Source of the DNA: Prostheceraeus crozeri
Taxonomy: Eukaryota > Platyhelminthes > Polycladida > Euryleptidae
Direction: 5' to 3'
Length of the DNA: 64,000 nucleotides
NCBI GenBank assembly: GCA_907163375.1
Contig: CAJQUW010004425.1
Location: 96,653-160,652 of the forward strand
The notes below the pieces were generated by a model. The model had not been told where the DNA came from and did no database searches. It was given only the letters and a program-made list of their open reading frames with translations. Shown in pieces: positions 46,030 to 56,741 of the stretch (its first letter is position 1; each line of letters starts with the position of its first letter). Both the position numbers and the translations under genes were made by a program.

Positions 46030-46935
46030 CTCGTATGAATCCTGACTCTCCAGCGCAAGCCACCCCCCCGTTTGACCACATGGGCATGGGTCTTTTGGAA
46101 GAAAAAAATGCATTCATTGGTGAAGGACATTCTCACTCCATCTAACTACGAGTTATTCTGCAATTCATGGCTTCGTTATCTAGATGACTGTTTCCTGATT
46201 TGGCAAGAATCTTTTGGAAACATTAATAATTCTTAAACATTCTAAATAATCTTGATGATAAAATCAAATTTACAACAGAAACTGGAAAAGAGAAACCTAA
46301 CACTTAACTTTTTAGATTTGATGATATACAAAAATGGAGACAAAACTGAAAGAGATATATGCCACAAGCCAACAGACAGTTTTAACTACGTGCCGTTTTC
46401 GACCTGCCACCCTGGACACATCATCAGGAATATACCATACGCATTATCCAAACGAATTCGTAGGATAATTTCTAACACAAATTTGCAAGACATTCGACTG
46501 AGCGAAATGCGGTCTAGATCATATAGACTTGGTTACCCAAAGAATTTGGTTGAAGACGCAATTATCAAATCTAATCTAGCAATTGAGAACACAAGAAGGC
46601 AGAAAAATGAGAAAGTAATTCCATTTGTAAAAACTTATAGTCCAAATGAGACCTTTCTTTGGTCCGGTGTACATATAGATATATAATTTTACATGCTTCC
46701 CATAATTCTATATTTCTTAGTCTGTAAATCTATATCTCAATTCATGCTAATTCTGAATGCATTATTGAATGAAATATATTTCATTACAGCCCTTGAGAAG
46801 CCTTGAGAAAGGTGAAATCGGTTGTGCCTCAATTATTGTGTCTTCTCTTCCATACTTTCAAGTGTCGGTTTATTTATTGTATATATAGATATACCGGTAT
46901 ATACTCGTATATATATATAAAACACAAAACGGTAA
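46030..46935 (+). mobile_element. Penelope-like element reverse-transcriptase fragment and terminal repeat, copy C
   Basis: The coding part includes the catalytic RYLDDCFLIW (about 46170-46200). After a frame change near 46235, NLTLNFLDLMIYKNGDKT, HKPTDSFNYVPF and SYRLGYPKNLVEDAI follow, ending near 46660. These are palm and thumb signatures of Penelope-like reverse transcriptases. The coding part is fused directly to the terminal repeat beginning TTTGGTCCGGTGTACATATAG, so the endonuclease portion is deleted. Non-functional. Confidence 0.8.
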
Positions 46936-47123
46936 TGCAATAAAATAACTAAAAGTAAAAATCAACCAGATTCATAAAATGAAAGGAATTATATATAACG
47001 TACCGATCGTTTCCCAACATTGCCGTTTAGTGTCAAGGCACTAAATCAATCAACATTCAAAATAGTGGAGGAATCATGATCATAACAGCAGTTTAAAAAA
47101 TTGTACATTTGCATAGAAATGTA

Positions 47124-47140
47124 CACACACACACACGCAA

Positions 47141-47184
<44 letters not shown>
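47124..47184. repeat. (CA)n-(TA)n microsatellite
   Basis: About 35 bases of CA repeat with one interruption run into about 25 bases of TA repeat. Confidence 0.95.
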
Positions 47185-47188
<4 letters not shown>

Positions 47189-50014
47189 TGTTTTGCTCAA
47201 TTTCCAAATCTTAAATACCTGATTCGAACTGACCAGGTCAATACGATATTTTTGATGGTTTTTGATTTTTGCTGATTTGATGTTTGTAAATTTTGATTTC
47301 AGTTCATTTGCTGTACGCGTTTGATGGAATAGTATTATGATATCAGTATATTAGTATATTAGTACAATGATATCATTGTTCAGTTTAACGCCTCTATGAT
47401 TTAGAAATTAAGCAAAACAAACAAGAAATATCCTCAATGCAAAAGGAATCCAAAAATCTTGTCAATATATACCGTATATGTATATCAGTGGTTTTGAGTC
47501 ATTTCATCGACAAGTTTTTTTGTCTCCATGAATTAGTGAGCTAATGTATGTCTCTAACTATCTAGGGATGCAAGATGCGTATAAACCAATATCATGCTCC
47601 TGTTGATGAAGTGAGCCACCATCATCACCACCATACATATGTGCGCAGATTTCTGAAATTTTATCAATCAGCTTTCAGCTGGCCAGGGTGTTGTGAATCA
47701 GATGCTGCACTTAAATGCGGAAATGTTATCAAATGCACAATTTGTTTTAGTAAGTACTGCTGATACTATTCCGGTAGAAGCAGCTGGAAATGCGCTTCCC
47801 TCCGAATTGCTTCACCAGAACCGTACAGTCTTCCTGGCATCCAACTCATTTGTATGATAAGCACATTGGATTAGGAGCATCCTTGCTGTAAATCACCCAT
47901 TAAGTTCGCACAGTGCTTCATTTAAGGAAAATTTGAAGTTTCTTTTTTTCTGCAAGTATGAGAAAAGACTTTCTGAAAGAATAATCTAATGTTTGTATTT
48001 GACTAACTTTTGAGTTGTTTCCTGGTTCATTCACAATCTCACGTCAAATATCACAGCACACAGCAACAAACCAACAACAGTGTTGAGTTAAATATTAACA
48101 TTAATAACCAATTACATAATTATGCTTCTATAAACAGAATCGCTCGACAAAAATGTTCAAATCAAATGTGAGAACGAAAGATTTCGACTATATGAGGTTA
48201 TTTGTTTTCACAATTCAAAGATCGTGGAAATAAATATGTATTATCTACTGTGAACATAATCACTTAAAAAGGACGCTCATGTAATTCCAGGCAATAGCTT
48301 AGCAGTCAATTATACATTTTTTTCTAAGGCAAAAATCTGCTTAAATTACTCTCAATCTATTTTTCCACACATAAAAGATAGACGAACGTAGCAACGTGCA
48401 TGCATGTTAAACAAGTTTAGTTTTGCAACTTTTTCAAACGCCTGGAGTGAAAGTACTAAGACATTAAAATGGAAATCATTAGATTTCATTGAGTGACAAT
48501 GAATGGAGACAAGACTGTGAGGAAGACTTCGTAGAAATAACACTCAATACTCGGTAGGAAAGTAATGAGATGGCAATAGTGAGGAACTAGGATTTCAAAA
48601 TCACCAAACCGTGTGAAGAAAATTGTATTGATGAGCAAAAGATAGCAAGAAAAAATTAAAAGAAAGTATAGGAATGAAAATATTATAATTCTCATAAATG
48701 TAAAGGACCAAATGCCTCGGGCGCAATTGCGCGCTGCTCTTTCTTCATAAAAAGAAGAAAAATAATAAATATGCAAAAGGAGAATATAAAATATTGCATA
48801 TAAGAATAAATGCACTTCAAGGAACGAGATTATACGACTGTTATTTTGATATTTTACTATGACGAATTTTTTGCGAATATCTATTTTGTATTTTCGTTCA
48901 TCAATTGATCTCAATCATATATACTTTCTATTCCAATATCTTCGTTTCTTTAAATTGTCGATATTGCAATGGTTCAGCACTTTATGAGGACACGAACGAA
49001 TCTCATCGATGCCCATCAACCTGAGTGCACATATTATTCTCAAATGAGAATGTTTTGAATGCGAACTTGCACAATCGAGTAAAAGCGTCCTTATGAATTG
49101 CTATTTCAGTTTCAGATATTCTATTGTACACAGAAACTCACAACAAAATTCATCATCTGATTGGTGTGTTAATAAAATGAGAATGCATATCAAAAGTAGC
49201 TGATGCATCATTTATGAAATAATTCACACTTTTTCGAAGCAAATTAGAGAAAAGTTCTTGAATCTTATTCGCAATTGTATTTCGACTGATGTAATCGAAT
49301 CAAAAAGTCTATTTCTCATTCCTATTTTCCTTCTTTTTTCTTTCTATGTCTCATTCTCATATCTCATCTCAAGCAGTTCCGAGCGAGCATTCATAGGGGA
49401 GGCCGGCAGGAACGAAGACGAAATTTGGATTTGGTATAGGCCTATTTGCCAACTTTTGATAAAGACTAAAATCGACGTCGATGAACTTTACATGTACAAT
49501 AGGCGTGAGGTTGAAGGTGGATGGAAACTTTGTTCAAATGACGAATTAATATTTTAAAATGATTTAGAATTAGTTTTCATAGAAAACCCACTTGAAAAAT
49601 TCATCAAGCACGATAACAGTGAATTAGACAACACATATGACACGCAAATCTAGCTAATTGATACAGCGCACTGCAACATTGCCATCAAGAATAGTTTTAG
49701 TTTTCTGATTTTTTTAATTGTTATGGATTGACCCCGCTATCTAAGCTAAAAAGTTTCTCTAATCTGCGTTGGTGACCTTGCAGTTGTCTGACCATGAGCG
49801 ATCACTCTTAAAGAGAAGCTGATGGTTCTTATTAAACCTACGTGTCATGCTTCGAAGGTCGATTGTTGCAAGCATTTGGTGTCCATCAACCATTTACTGG
49901 TTCTTGCGTGCATTCGATTTGTAATACACCATAGACGATACCCGAGTTTGACTCGTTTAAATCCCTGCACTGCAAATCAACCTATGCAGAAATTTACTGC
50001 AATGAGAGGACGAT
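47185..50014. other. Gene-free host sequence
   Basis: Open frames here (for example 47575-47763 with a histidine run, and 48486-48914 minus, hydrophobic) have no recognisable family. The His run comes from an ATC/CAC microsatellite. Confidence 0.4.
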
Positions 50015-51592
50015 CGCTTGACATTAATCGTGGATGGGCCATTGTTATCGTGTTTAATACGATTATAGTTTTGGATTACCGTTTAGTAGCTGTGTTATTT
50101 GCGCCATTTTTTGGATGAGTTGCAGGAATCTCCAATGATAACAGCATGGGCTGTTAACCTTAATTTCCTATGTACGCAAGAAACTGATTTTCTGGGTACT
50201 TGCCTAATATCCATGGCAGGTCGGCGTTGCACAATTGTAATCGGTTGCTTATTGTCAACCACAGGACTGATTGTCTCATCATTTATTACGAGTGTATTTG
50301 GTGGTAACGGAATTGTAAATGGCTTTGGCTTTTCTTTCTCGCATCTGGTAATGTTCTCCATGATCCCAGTCTACTTCAGAAAATAGACACAAAATTAGAA
50401 TAAATTAGAATAAAGGTGCAAGACACAAAAAGAAGAGAGCATAGGTTACCACAATCCGACGAGGAAATAAAAACAGTGAATAATCCCACCTATTTACAAA
50501 AGTTAATAAATGATCTCTTAAAACGGCTAGTTTTGGCAGGTGGTGGAAACAGCTCACAAAACGACGAGTGGTACAATTGCGTGTATAGGGAGTACGCAAA
50601 ACAATTTGCGAAGTGGATGACATTGGTTTTCAACTATACACTTGAACAGCTTGCGATAGGACTTATCAGCAGCCTGCAAAATGTTGTAATCATTATCAAG
50701 ATTAATGCCAATAATCTGCAGACTCTTCGCTCCACAGGTAAAATGTCATTTTTCAAATACTCTGCGGCATTGCAAAAGCAAGCAAACGAATACAGCGAAA
50801 TACAGCACATGTGCAAGCGTTGGAGGAGGTTTCGGGAAATTCATAATTCCGCTTTGGTCAACTTTCTCATTGACGAGTACAGCTGGAGAGGAGCCTTTCT
50901 TCTTCTTGGAGTTCTCAATCTAAATATGCTCGTTGTCGGAGCCGCACTCATAACTCCACGTCAAATCGATGAAATAGCAGAGAAATGTCATTTTACTTAG
51001 TTTATTGCATTGCTCAAATGTTTATTGCAATAGACATAGGAAGCTTTCAAACTCATTTATCTAACTATGGACGCATTTAGATTTTGGATGTCACTTCCAT
51101 ACAATTGAAATTTTTACCCTCACTGGCCGGGATTGGAAGTAGATTTGGACGACTGTTGGCTGGTTTTACCACACAATTAACCACAGTTCACGTTGTTTTG
51201 GTGTATATTATCGGTATCTCTCTCTCGTGGTTGTAGGAAACTTTGGCATAGCATTTGTAAACTCTTATCTTGGTAGTGCCACTTTCAGTCTGCTATTTGG
51301 GTTTTCATTTGGAATATACACTATTTCCTATGAAGCTATGATTCATATTGCCGGTTTAAAACTCTTTCGATATTACTTAAATGTTAATCTGCTAACTTGT
51401 GGCGGCGGATTACTTTTTGGTGGGCCTCTCGCAGCTTGGCTGCATGAAATTGATCCAACATATCAATGGGCATTTAAGACAATCGGCATTTTTGTGTCAA
51501 TCGGAGTAATTATGATGACACCGATCTGGTTAACGATCACGAAATGTAAAATTCGTCAAAAGTTACCAAGGGACAGGGCAAAAGGAAACTGA
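50015..51592 (+). pseudogene. Monocarboxylate-transporter-like (SLC16/MFS) gene, decayed
   Basis: Pieces of a 12-helix transporter lie in order. The first helix region is NRGWAIVIVFNTIIVLDY (about 50029-50110). After a frame change come MITAWAVNL and the loop AGRRCTIVIGCLLSTTGLIV to a YFRK end (50386). After about 400 unrelated bases a GGGFGKFIIPL segment occurs, then in another frame YSWRGAFLLLGVLNLNMLVV (about 50870-50940). Finally there are C-terminal helices (51227-51592) with YEAMIHIAGL and a GGPLAAWL motif. This order is that of SLC16 monocarboxylate transporters. Missing helices between 51000 and 51227 and frame changes within helices suggest a pseudogene, though some gaps could be introns. 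Confidence 0.65.
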
Positions 51593-53019
51593 ATTCTTCT
51601 TAGGAAAAGGTAACCAACGTGACCACATTTTTCGGTCAGAAGTAGGACACGTTGTGAAGAAGGAAAGTGTGCAAACATGCTTTGTGTGCAAACATGCAAA
51701 CATTTTTTGTCATACATGCTTCACTTTGTTCATCTTCATCAGTGTTATTCACTCTTCCAGTAGACTCTTTACACTACCTTGTACACATCAGCGGTGACGG
51801 TCCATTGGTGCAGGTGGAGCACTACACAGGTGAATTTTGATTGCTTCCTTTGAATATTATTTGAAAATGTTGTATGATTGTTAATATAATCATATTAAAA
51901 TATTGTATTTTACTACACATGTACATTGTTTGTCGCAATCAATCTTTGGTTTAAAATATTTTTGCTAATGTAGCAGCATTATGAAAATGTGCTTTCATCA
52001 TATTTTAAGCAAATGATAATGATATTTGTATGCTTCCTGCTGAAGAACAGAGAAGTTCCTCCAACAATTAGATTTATCCTTGAATCGTTTTGATAAAATG
52101 TCACTATGGAGGTTTCCTATGAAATGCTGGGAATAATATATAGAGCAAACAAATACAGTTAAAATAAGCAAATATTATCAAAACATCATATGTCGTCAGA
52201 GCTAGCATTTGCAATGCCAATGATTACATAAAACCTATCCAAATGCAATACAGAACATTCAAACACAACCTAGAGCGAGGCATCGTAATAAAGATCACAC
52301 CCAGATTGTCAAGCGTCCGAAGACATGCGAACATTTTTGCGAGGTCGAGAGCCAGCAGTAAATGAAGCACTCGCATTCTCCATTTCATAGGATTCTGTAA
52401 AGTAGGAAATGTAAATCAATTCGCATAACATGTATGCATCATTCGACAAATGCATTATCTCATTTAAAAATCTTGTTATGGACCTCTTAATAATCAAAGT
52501 TTACAAATTATGGGTGTGAATTATGTTTCGGATACCTCAAATTATTCAACAGGATATCGGGCCATGTACACTCATGATCTCTGATTACGTTTATGCAACC
52601 CATTGTATCCATGTTGCTTCAGGATGTTATTTCCTCTCCTTCCAGTGTCATATTATAAATCAATCATATATGATATCATATTATCAATATTGTATTACGT
52701 TACATCATGTTTTCATACTGCATATTTTCAGTATCACAATTCATGACATGAATGATACAATATTCATGGTATTCATACTCATTGTCTGTTTCTAGACTAC
52801 ATTCTTGTCCTCTTTTCGAGAAAAATGCGTTTTGATATTTTAATGTTGAAATTTGGGTATTTGTACTTAGTATTTTATGTACTTTTCAAATTTCATCATT
52901 ATTTAATTCCCTCGCCTAAAATAGTTCTCTTTCGTCAAATTTGGGGTCGCGGGTTAAATGCTTGGGGTGGTAAGTAGTAAGTAAAACTCCACTTCTGGAT
53001 AGTGCAAGATGGCCGCCAT
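51593..53019. other. Gene-free host sequence
   Basis: Very AT-rich; no gene or element end recognised. Confidence 0.4.
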
Positions 53020-53815
53020 CGAAAAAAGTCGCTGACGTCCCCCCCTCGCAAACGACAGAGTGTGAGACTCGGGTGAGTTGGCCTCGGGTGGGTTGACGTG
53101 GGCGACCGTCTAGGTTGTCGTGGTGAAATGGTGAAACGGACTTTAGATTCGTAATCAGCGTAAAATTCTGCATCGGTATGGTGAATTTGAAAGCAATCGG
53201 CGAGAAAAAATGTTTCTTCGAAATTTTGACAGAGTTAAAATGTTGGACGTTTAGGGCTGTAGCGCCAAAACGAAGCATCGGATGGGAAAACGGATTTCAG
53301 ATTTGGATTCAGCGCGAAATTCTGCATCTGTATGGTGAATTTCAAGTCAATCGGAGAGAAAACATTTTCGCTGACGTCCCCCCCGGCACCGAACTTCCAA
53401 TTTTACTTCTAGAGGATGGATTTTGTCGTGCAATAGCTCGTTTGAAAGCTAAGAGTGAGACAAATTCAGTGAAAGAAACGGCTTGTTCATATCTGTCTTC
53501 GTTTAGATGTGAGACGCCATTTAAGATTTTGGGAGATTGGCGAAAAACGACAGAGTTAGAATTGCACCGAACTTCCAATTTTGCTTCTAGTGGATGGATT
53601 TTGTCGTGCAATAGCTCGTTTGAAAGCTAAGAGTGAGACAAATTCACTGAAAGAAACGGCTTGTTCATATCTGTCTTCTTTTAGATGTGAGACGCCATTT
53701 AAGATTTGGGAGATTGGTGAAAAAACGACAGAGTTAGAATTTCCCAAGAAACAGCTTCAGCGGGCGAACGAAGGCTCGGATTGGTAAACGGAGGCCAGAT
53801 TTGGAATCAGCTTGA
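53020..53815. repeat. Tandem-repeat array at the left of Polinton 2
   Basis: A ~176-bp unit starting CCGAACTTCCAATTTT occurs twice in tandem (about 53391-53566 and 53567-53740, over 90% alike). A second unit type containing TCTGCATC-GTATGGTGAATTT occurs at about 53167 and 53320, and CGCTGACGTCCCCCCC at about 53031 and 53371. A third partial copy of the latter unit's start is at about 53776. Long open frames across the array simply reflect the repeats. Being next to the promoter of the first Polinton 2 gene, it may be the terminal-repeat region of that element. Confidence 0.7.
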
Positions 53816-53824
53816 TGTTATTGT

Positions 53825-53872
53825 CCAATGAGGATCATCATCCAATGAGAATCAAGCATTTCTATATAAATA
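53825..53872 (+). promoter_or_regulatory. Two CCAAT boxes and TATA box
   Basis: CCAATGAG occurs at 53825 and 53842, and TATATAAATA at 53863-53872. A start site about 30 bp downstream (near 53895) would give a ~75-base leader with a CT-repeat tract before the ATG at 53971. The arrangement resembles strong animal RNA polymerase II promoters such as those of histone genes. It would drive the spliced first gene of Polinton 2. Confidence 0.75.
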
Positions 53873-53970
53873 GCGAGCCTTCCACAGTGAGAATCATTCC
53901 ATCGTTGAATCACACGAGTGACGGACGCACATTTTCTCTCTCTCTCTCTCTATTCTATTATCCAACTAAA

Positions 53971-54745
53971 ATGGTAAGTCGCTACTTCCCTCCCTCTCCT
54001 CCCTTGAACGTAAACTTAATACAATCTTTTTCATTTTCAGGCATCTACTCCATCTGCTGCACTAGTAGGACAAAATGGCGGTCAAACGTTACAAGGTTCG
54101 CTACGATCAGATCATCTACAACTGAGGCCAGTGGAAGAAACAACCAAGGTACATAATCTTACACCGCTACAGCGTAAATTTAAACAAGTCTAGCGTTATG
54201 ACGATCATAGCGTAGTACTCCAAACGGGAATGCTCCCTTCCACGGATGTCAAGATAATGCGCAATCAGTATGGGGACTACATACTGATCCCCGTGAGTCC
54301 GTACATTCGCCACCAACTTGATATTATTGAGGAGTACGTGACATTAAATATGGACATTACTACTCCTCTTGCTCAAGAGTGGAAGGCGAGAGATGACAAG
54401 GATGCTCCCTATAGAAAGATTTGGGATGGTAATCAAATTTGCCTACCGGTATCACATTGGTGCACTTACTATAAGAAGGAGGGAGATCATTCAACATCCA
54501 TCACATGCGACGAGCTCGGAGAAGGTACTTGGGATATCCTTTTCAAAGTGAATAAGCTATATTATGGTCGGCACAAGGATAATAAAATAGCCTCGCTCTC
54601 CATGCATATGGAATCCATCCTATATATTCCAAAACCACCCAACGTGGATGACATAATTGATCAAATCCTTAACAGCAGTGGTACGAAGCGCAAGTCGGAG
54701 AAGAATGCTACATCAAAACGCAAATCAAAGAAGGAGAATTACTAG
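53971..54745 (+). CDS. Spliced first gene of Polinton 2, unknown function
   Basis: ATG at 53971-53973 is followed at once by a donor (GTAAGT), and a pyrimidine-rich acceptor (TTTTCAG) ends at 54040, giving a 67-nt intron. The frame continues from 54041 (ASTPSAALVGQNGGQTLQGS) to a TAG at 54191-54193, then continues in phase to 54745. The TAG is also the AG of a possible second, in-phase 45-nt intron (54149-54193, donor GTACAT). Alternatively, translation may begin at ATG 54230 (171 residues). The body has strands around HWCTYYKKE, FKVNKLYYGRHKDNK and LSMHMESILYIPKPP, perhaps OB-fold-like. It ends in a Lys/Arg/Ser-rich tail suited to nuclear import. I do not recognise the family. Confidence 0.6.
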
Positions 54746-54779
54746 TCCTTTCCTAACTCTACCCTATGACAATTCGCTT

Positions 54780-54905
54780 ATGTGCTTTGAGTGTCGTAGC
54801 CGTGGTCTTATTAGATACATTTTACTTCTTCGTTGCCATCATATCATTTGTGTATTTTGTCGTGAAAAGCATCGATGTAATTCTTCATTTTGTAATATGT
54901 TATAG
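54780..54905 (+). CDS. Very small RING-like cysteine/histidine protein
   Basis: The 41-residue frame from the ATG at 54780 has CFEC, then RCHHIICVFC, then C-x4-C. This is C-x2-C...C-x-H-x2-C-x2-C like the first six ligands of a RING finger, with an atypical last pair. It may be an exon of a longer spliced product, because acceptor-like sequence is common nearby. Its neighbour at 55980 is a more canonical RING protein. Confidence 0.45.
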   Translation: MCFECRSRGLIRYILLLRCHHIICVFCREKHRCNSSFCNML

Positions 54906-54939
54906 AACGTTTCCTTAGATGTGTAAATTTCTGTTTTAG

Positions 54940-55488
54940 GCTTCTCTCATCATTTTTATGGATTGTGAGGGTGAACCTGTACAGGAGCTCAGTGCTATTG
55001 CTATGAACAATTGGACATATCAGATTGTTAGTGTCTATCATCAACATGCCAACTGCGATCCCAATGTTGATCAATGGGCGAGAAAACACATTCATGGACT
55101 TAATCTGAAATATTTGCAAGACTATGGCTTTTCTTGTGACAGTGCTCTTCTTATTGACTTTAAACGATGGTTAGCTGCTTTCAATGTTATACGCATCTTT
55201 TGTAATAATCCTGGTAAGGAGAGGAAAGCATTTCCCAATCTAATCATTGATGATATTTTGCTCCCACCTTGGGATAGTAGAGTGAATCAACACTACCATG
55301 AAGTCACGAAACGTTTTAAGGATTTGTGTGTTCCTATTTTGTCTGTTCGTTGTAGTAGCTACGTTCATAACCAATGCTTCTTTCCTCCTTACCTCAACAC
55401 TGCCAAAGTCCTGTATGGTTATCATTGCTCGCTGCATGATAGTTACCAGCTGTATCTATTTTATCTGTTTCAAACCATTGATTTATAA
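54940..55488 (+). CDS. DEDDh-exonuclease-like protein
   Basis: The protein has LIIFMDCEGEPVQELSAIAM at its start. This is a hydrophobic strand followed by D-x-E, as in exonuclease motif I of DEDD nucleases. It ends with YGYHCSLHDSYQLY, an H-x4-D like motif III of the DEDDh type. Between are KHIHGLNLKYLQDYG and LIDFKRWLAAFNVIRIF. Translation from the ATG at 54958 would cut the first strand. A good splice acceptor (CTGTTTTAG ending at 54939) would join the upstream codons in phase, so I extend the exon to 54940. The same protein type occurs beside Polintons of other animals. The role (proofreading or DNA processing) is inferred. Confidence 0.6.
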   Translation, partial: ASLIIFMDCEGEPVQELSAIAMNNWTYQIVSVYHQHANCDPNVDQWARKHIHGLNLKYLQDYGFSCDSALLIDFKRWLAAFNVIRIFCNNPGKERKAFPNLIIDDILLPPWDSRVNQHYHEVTKRFKDLCVPILSVRCSSYVHNQCFFPPYLNTAKVLYGYHCSLHDSYQLYLFYLFQTIDL

Positions 55489-55572
55489 TGCATGCTTGTT
55501 ACAGTTATTCAATAAATGTTACTATGAGAAGAGTTGTTTTCATGCAATGTATGGGTTAGATAAAGGGCGATC

Positions 55573-55983
55573 ATGTCTTTCTCAAACGACTGGGGAACAT
55601 TACATTTTCATAGGCAAAGTTTAAAAGGAGCTGTTCAAGATTATGTGATAAATTTTCATAAAGATGAGACCGACATCGAAGCAGTGGTCGATGATGCTAG
55701 CACTCTATTTCTAGAGTTAATGAATACATTCTCTGTTAGCATTGTCATGGCGCGATTAGTTGCGAAAATTAAGTTTAGTCATTTTGGAAAGGAAGAGGTG
55801 GAAAGTCGCTCTTTCCATTTTGCTTCTTATTCAATGGAAGTGGTAGATCACCCCGAAGAATTTTTTAAAAGACATATGATAAAAATTGCTGAACGTCTTA
55901 ACGCATTTAACCATCATGGCAGCAGTCTAGTGATTGAAGCGATTTCAGATATTCACATTCAACTTTCTATAAAGAAAAAATGA
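55573..55983 (+). CDS. Conserved Polinton protein of unknown function (136 aa)
   Basis: It starts at the ATG at 55573. The most conserved-looking part is C-terminal: FFKRHMIKIAERLNAFNHHGSSLVIEAISDIHIQL. This resembles the small region often found N-terminal to, or beside, Polinton DNA polymerases ('F-GSGW---I--L-I'). It overlaps the next gene by four bases (ATGA at 55980-55983). No catalytic motif. Confidence 0.5.
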   Translation: MSFSNDWGTLHFHRQSLKGAVQDYVINFHKDETDIEAVVDDASTLFLELMNTFSVSIVMARLVAKIKFSHFGKEEVESRSFHFASYSMEVVDHPEEFFKRHMIKIAERLNAFNHHGSSLVIEAISDIHIQLSIKKK

Positions 55984-56309
55984 AGATGCAGTGGTACTTG
56001 ATTGTAGCACAACTGGTTTTCGAGCTATGCCTGCTCACTGTCGAAGTATATTCCTTCTGTACATGCGTCTATTATTTAGAAAAGGCTAGCAAATTCATAT
56101 CTTCAAAAAGACTTGCTATAGACATCAGTAACGGTGAAACTATGTGTTGCGATGTATGTAAGCGAAAGGATGGAAATGAAAAGCGCATCTTCAAGAGATG
56201 TAAGCATGCTTTTTGTCAGCGCTGTTTCATACGTAATTGCATTCAACTTTGCCAATGTAGCCACTGTGATATTGCTCATTTCGAGTGCCACTTATGCCGC
56301 AATAGTTAG
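55980..56309 (+). CDS. Membrane-anchored RING-finger protein
   Basis: The 109-residue protein begins with a hydrophobic segment (LIVAQLVFELCLLTVEVYSF, residues 6-25). It then has a RING-type domain: CDVC (residues 58-61), then RCKHAFCQRCFIRNC and CQCSHC, giving C-x2-C...C-x-H-x2-C-x2-C...C-x2-C. RING proteins act as ubiquitin ligases. A virus-encoded one could target host proteins, which is inference. The start overlaps the stop of the previous gene (ATGA). Confidence 0.7.
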   Translation: MKMQWYLIVAQLVFELCLLTVEVYSFCTCVYYLEKASKFISSKRLAIDISNGETMCCDVCKRKDGNEKRIFKRCKHAFCQRCFIRNCIQLCQCSHCDIAHFECHLCRNS

Positions 56310-56344
56310 TACCTATGCAAATGTGGTAAAGACTAACACGGAAA

Positions 56345-56710
56345 ATGGCGAAACGTAAAATGACGAAACGTAAAAGTCAAAAGTCTTCAAAGTTTTCTTC
56401 AGCCATTCAAGCTCTCCGACGAATGAAAGCAAATCAGCGATACAATGCTATACAACATGCTAACGATAAATTCATTCGTGAAATTATTTCTCATGTGAGA
56501 AAGTTGAGGACGAAGAAATTAGCACCAAAACAACGAAAGTTACTTAAGCGATATGCTACGAAATTGCGTTTCATATCCAACCCTAAAGTCACCCTTCAAA
56601 GAAAGAGGAAAACTCTAACACAAAAGGGCGGTTTCCTTCCAGCGTTACTACCGATGCTAGCTCCTATCGTGGGCAACGTATTGGGTAATATCTTTGGCTC
56701 TAGACGTTAA
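56345..56710 (+). CDS. Basic pX/pVI-like virion protein
   Basis: The 121-residue protein is strongly basic (KRKMTKRKSQKSSK at the start, KVTLQRKRKTLTQK later). It ends with KGGFLPALLPMLAPIVGNVLG, the membrane-active or core-protein signature of Polinton virions likened to adenovirus pX/pVI. It probably condenses DNA and/or disrupts membranes. It ends 31 bases before the ATPase ATG. Confidence 0.75.
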   Translation: MAKRKMTKRKSQKSSKFSSAIQALRRMKANQRYNAIQHANDKFIREIISHVRKLRTKKLAPKQRKLLKRYATKLRFISNPKVTLQRKRKTLTQKGGFLPALLPMLAPIVGNVLGNIFGSRR

Positions 56711-56741
56711 TTATGCAAATGTTGAATCTCAAAGTATTATA

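Noticed and set aside
47575-47763. A histidine-rich 62-residue protein
   Set aside because: The histidines come from a short microsatellite and no other coding sign is present.
50015-51592. An intact monocarboxylate transporter gene with introns
   Set aside because: Frame changes fall inside membrane helices and several helices are missing, so a pseudogene is more likely.
53178-53787. A 150-codon protein in the repeat array
   Set aside because: The frame spans tandem repeats and is also open on the other strand; it reflects repeat structure.
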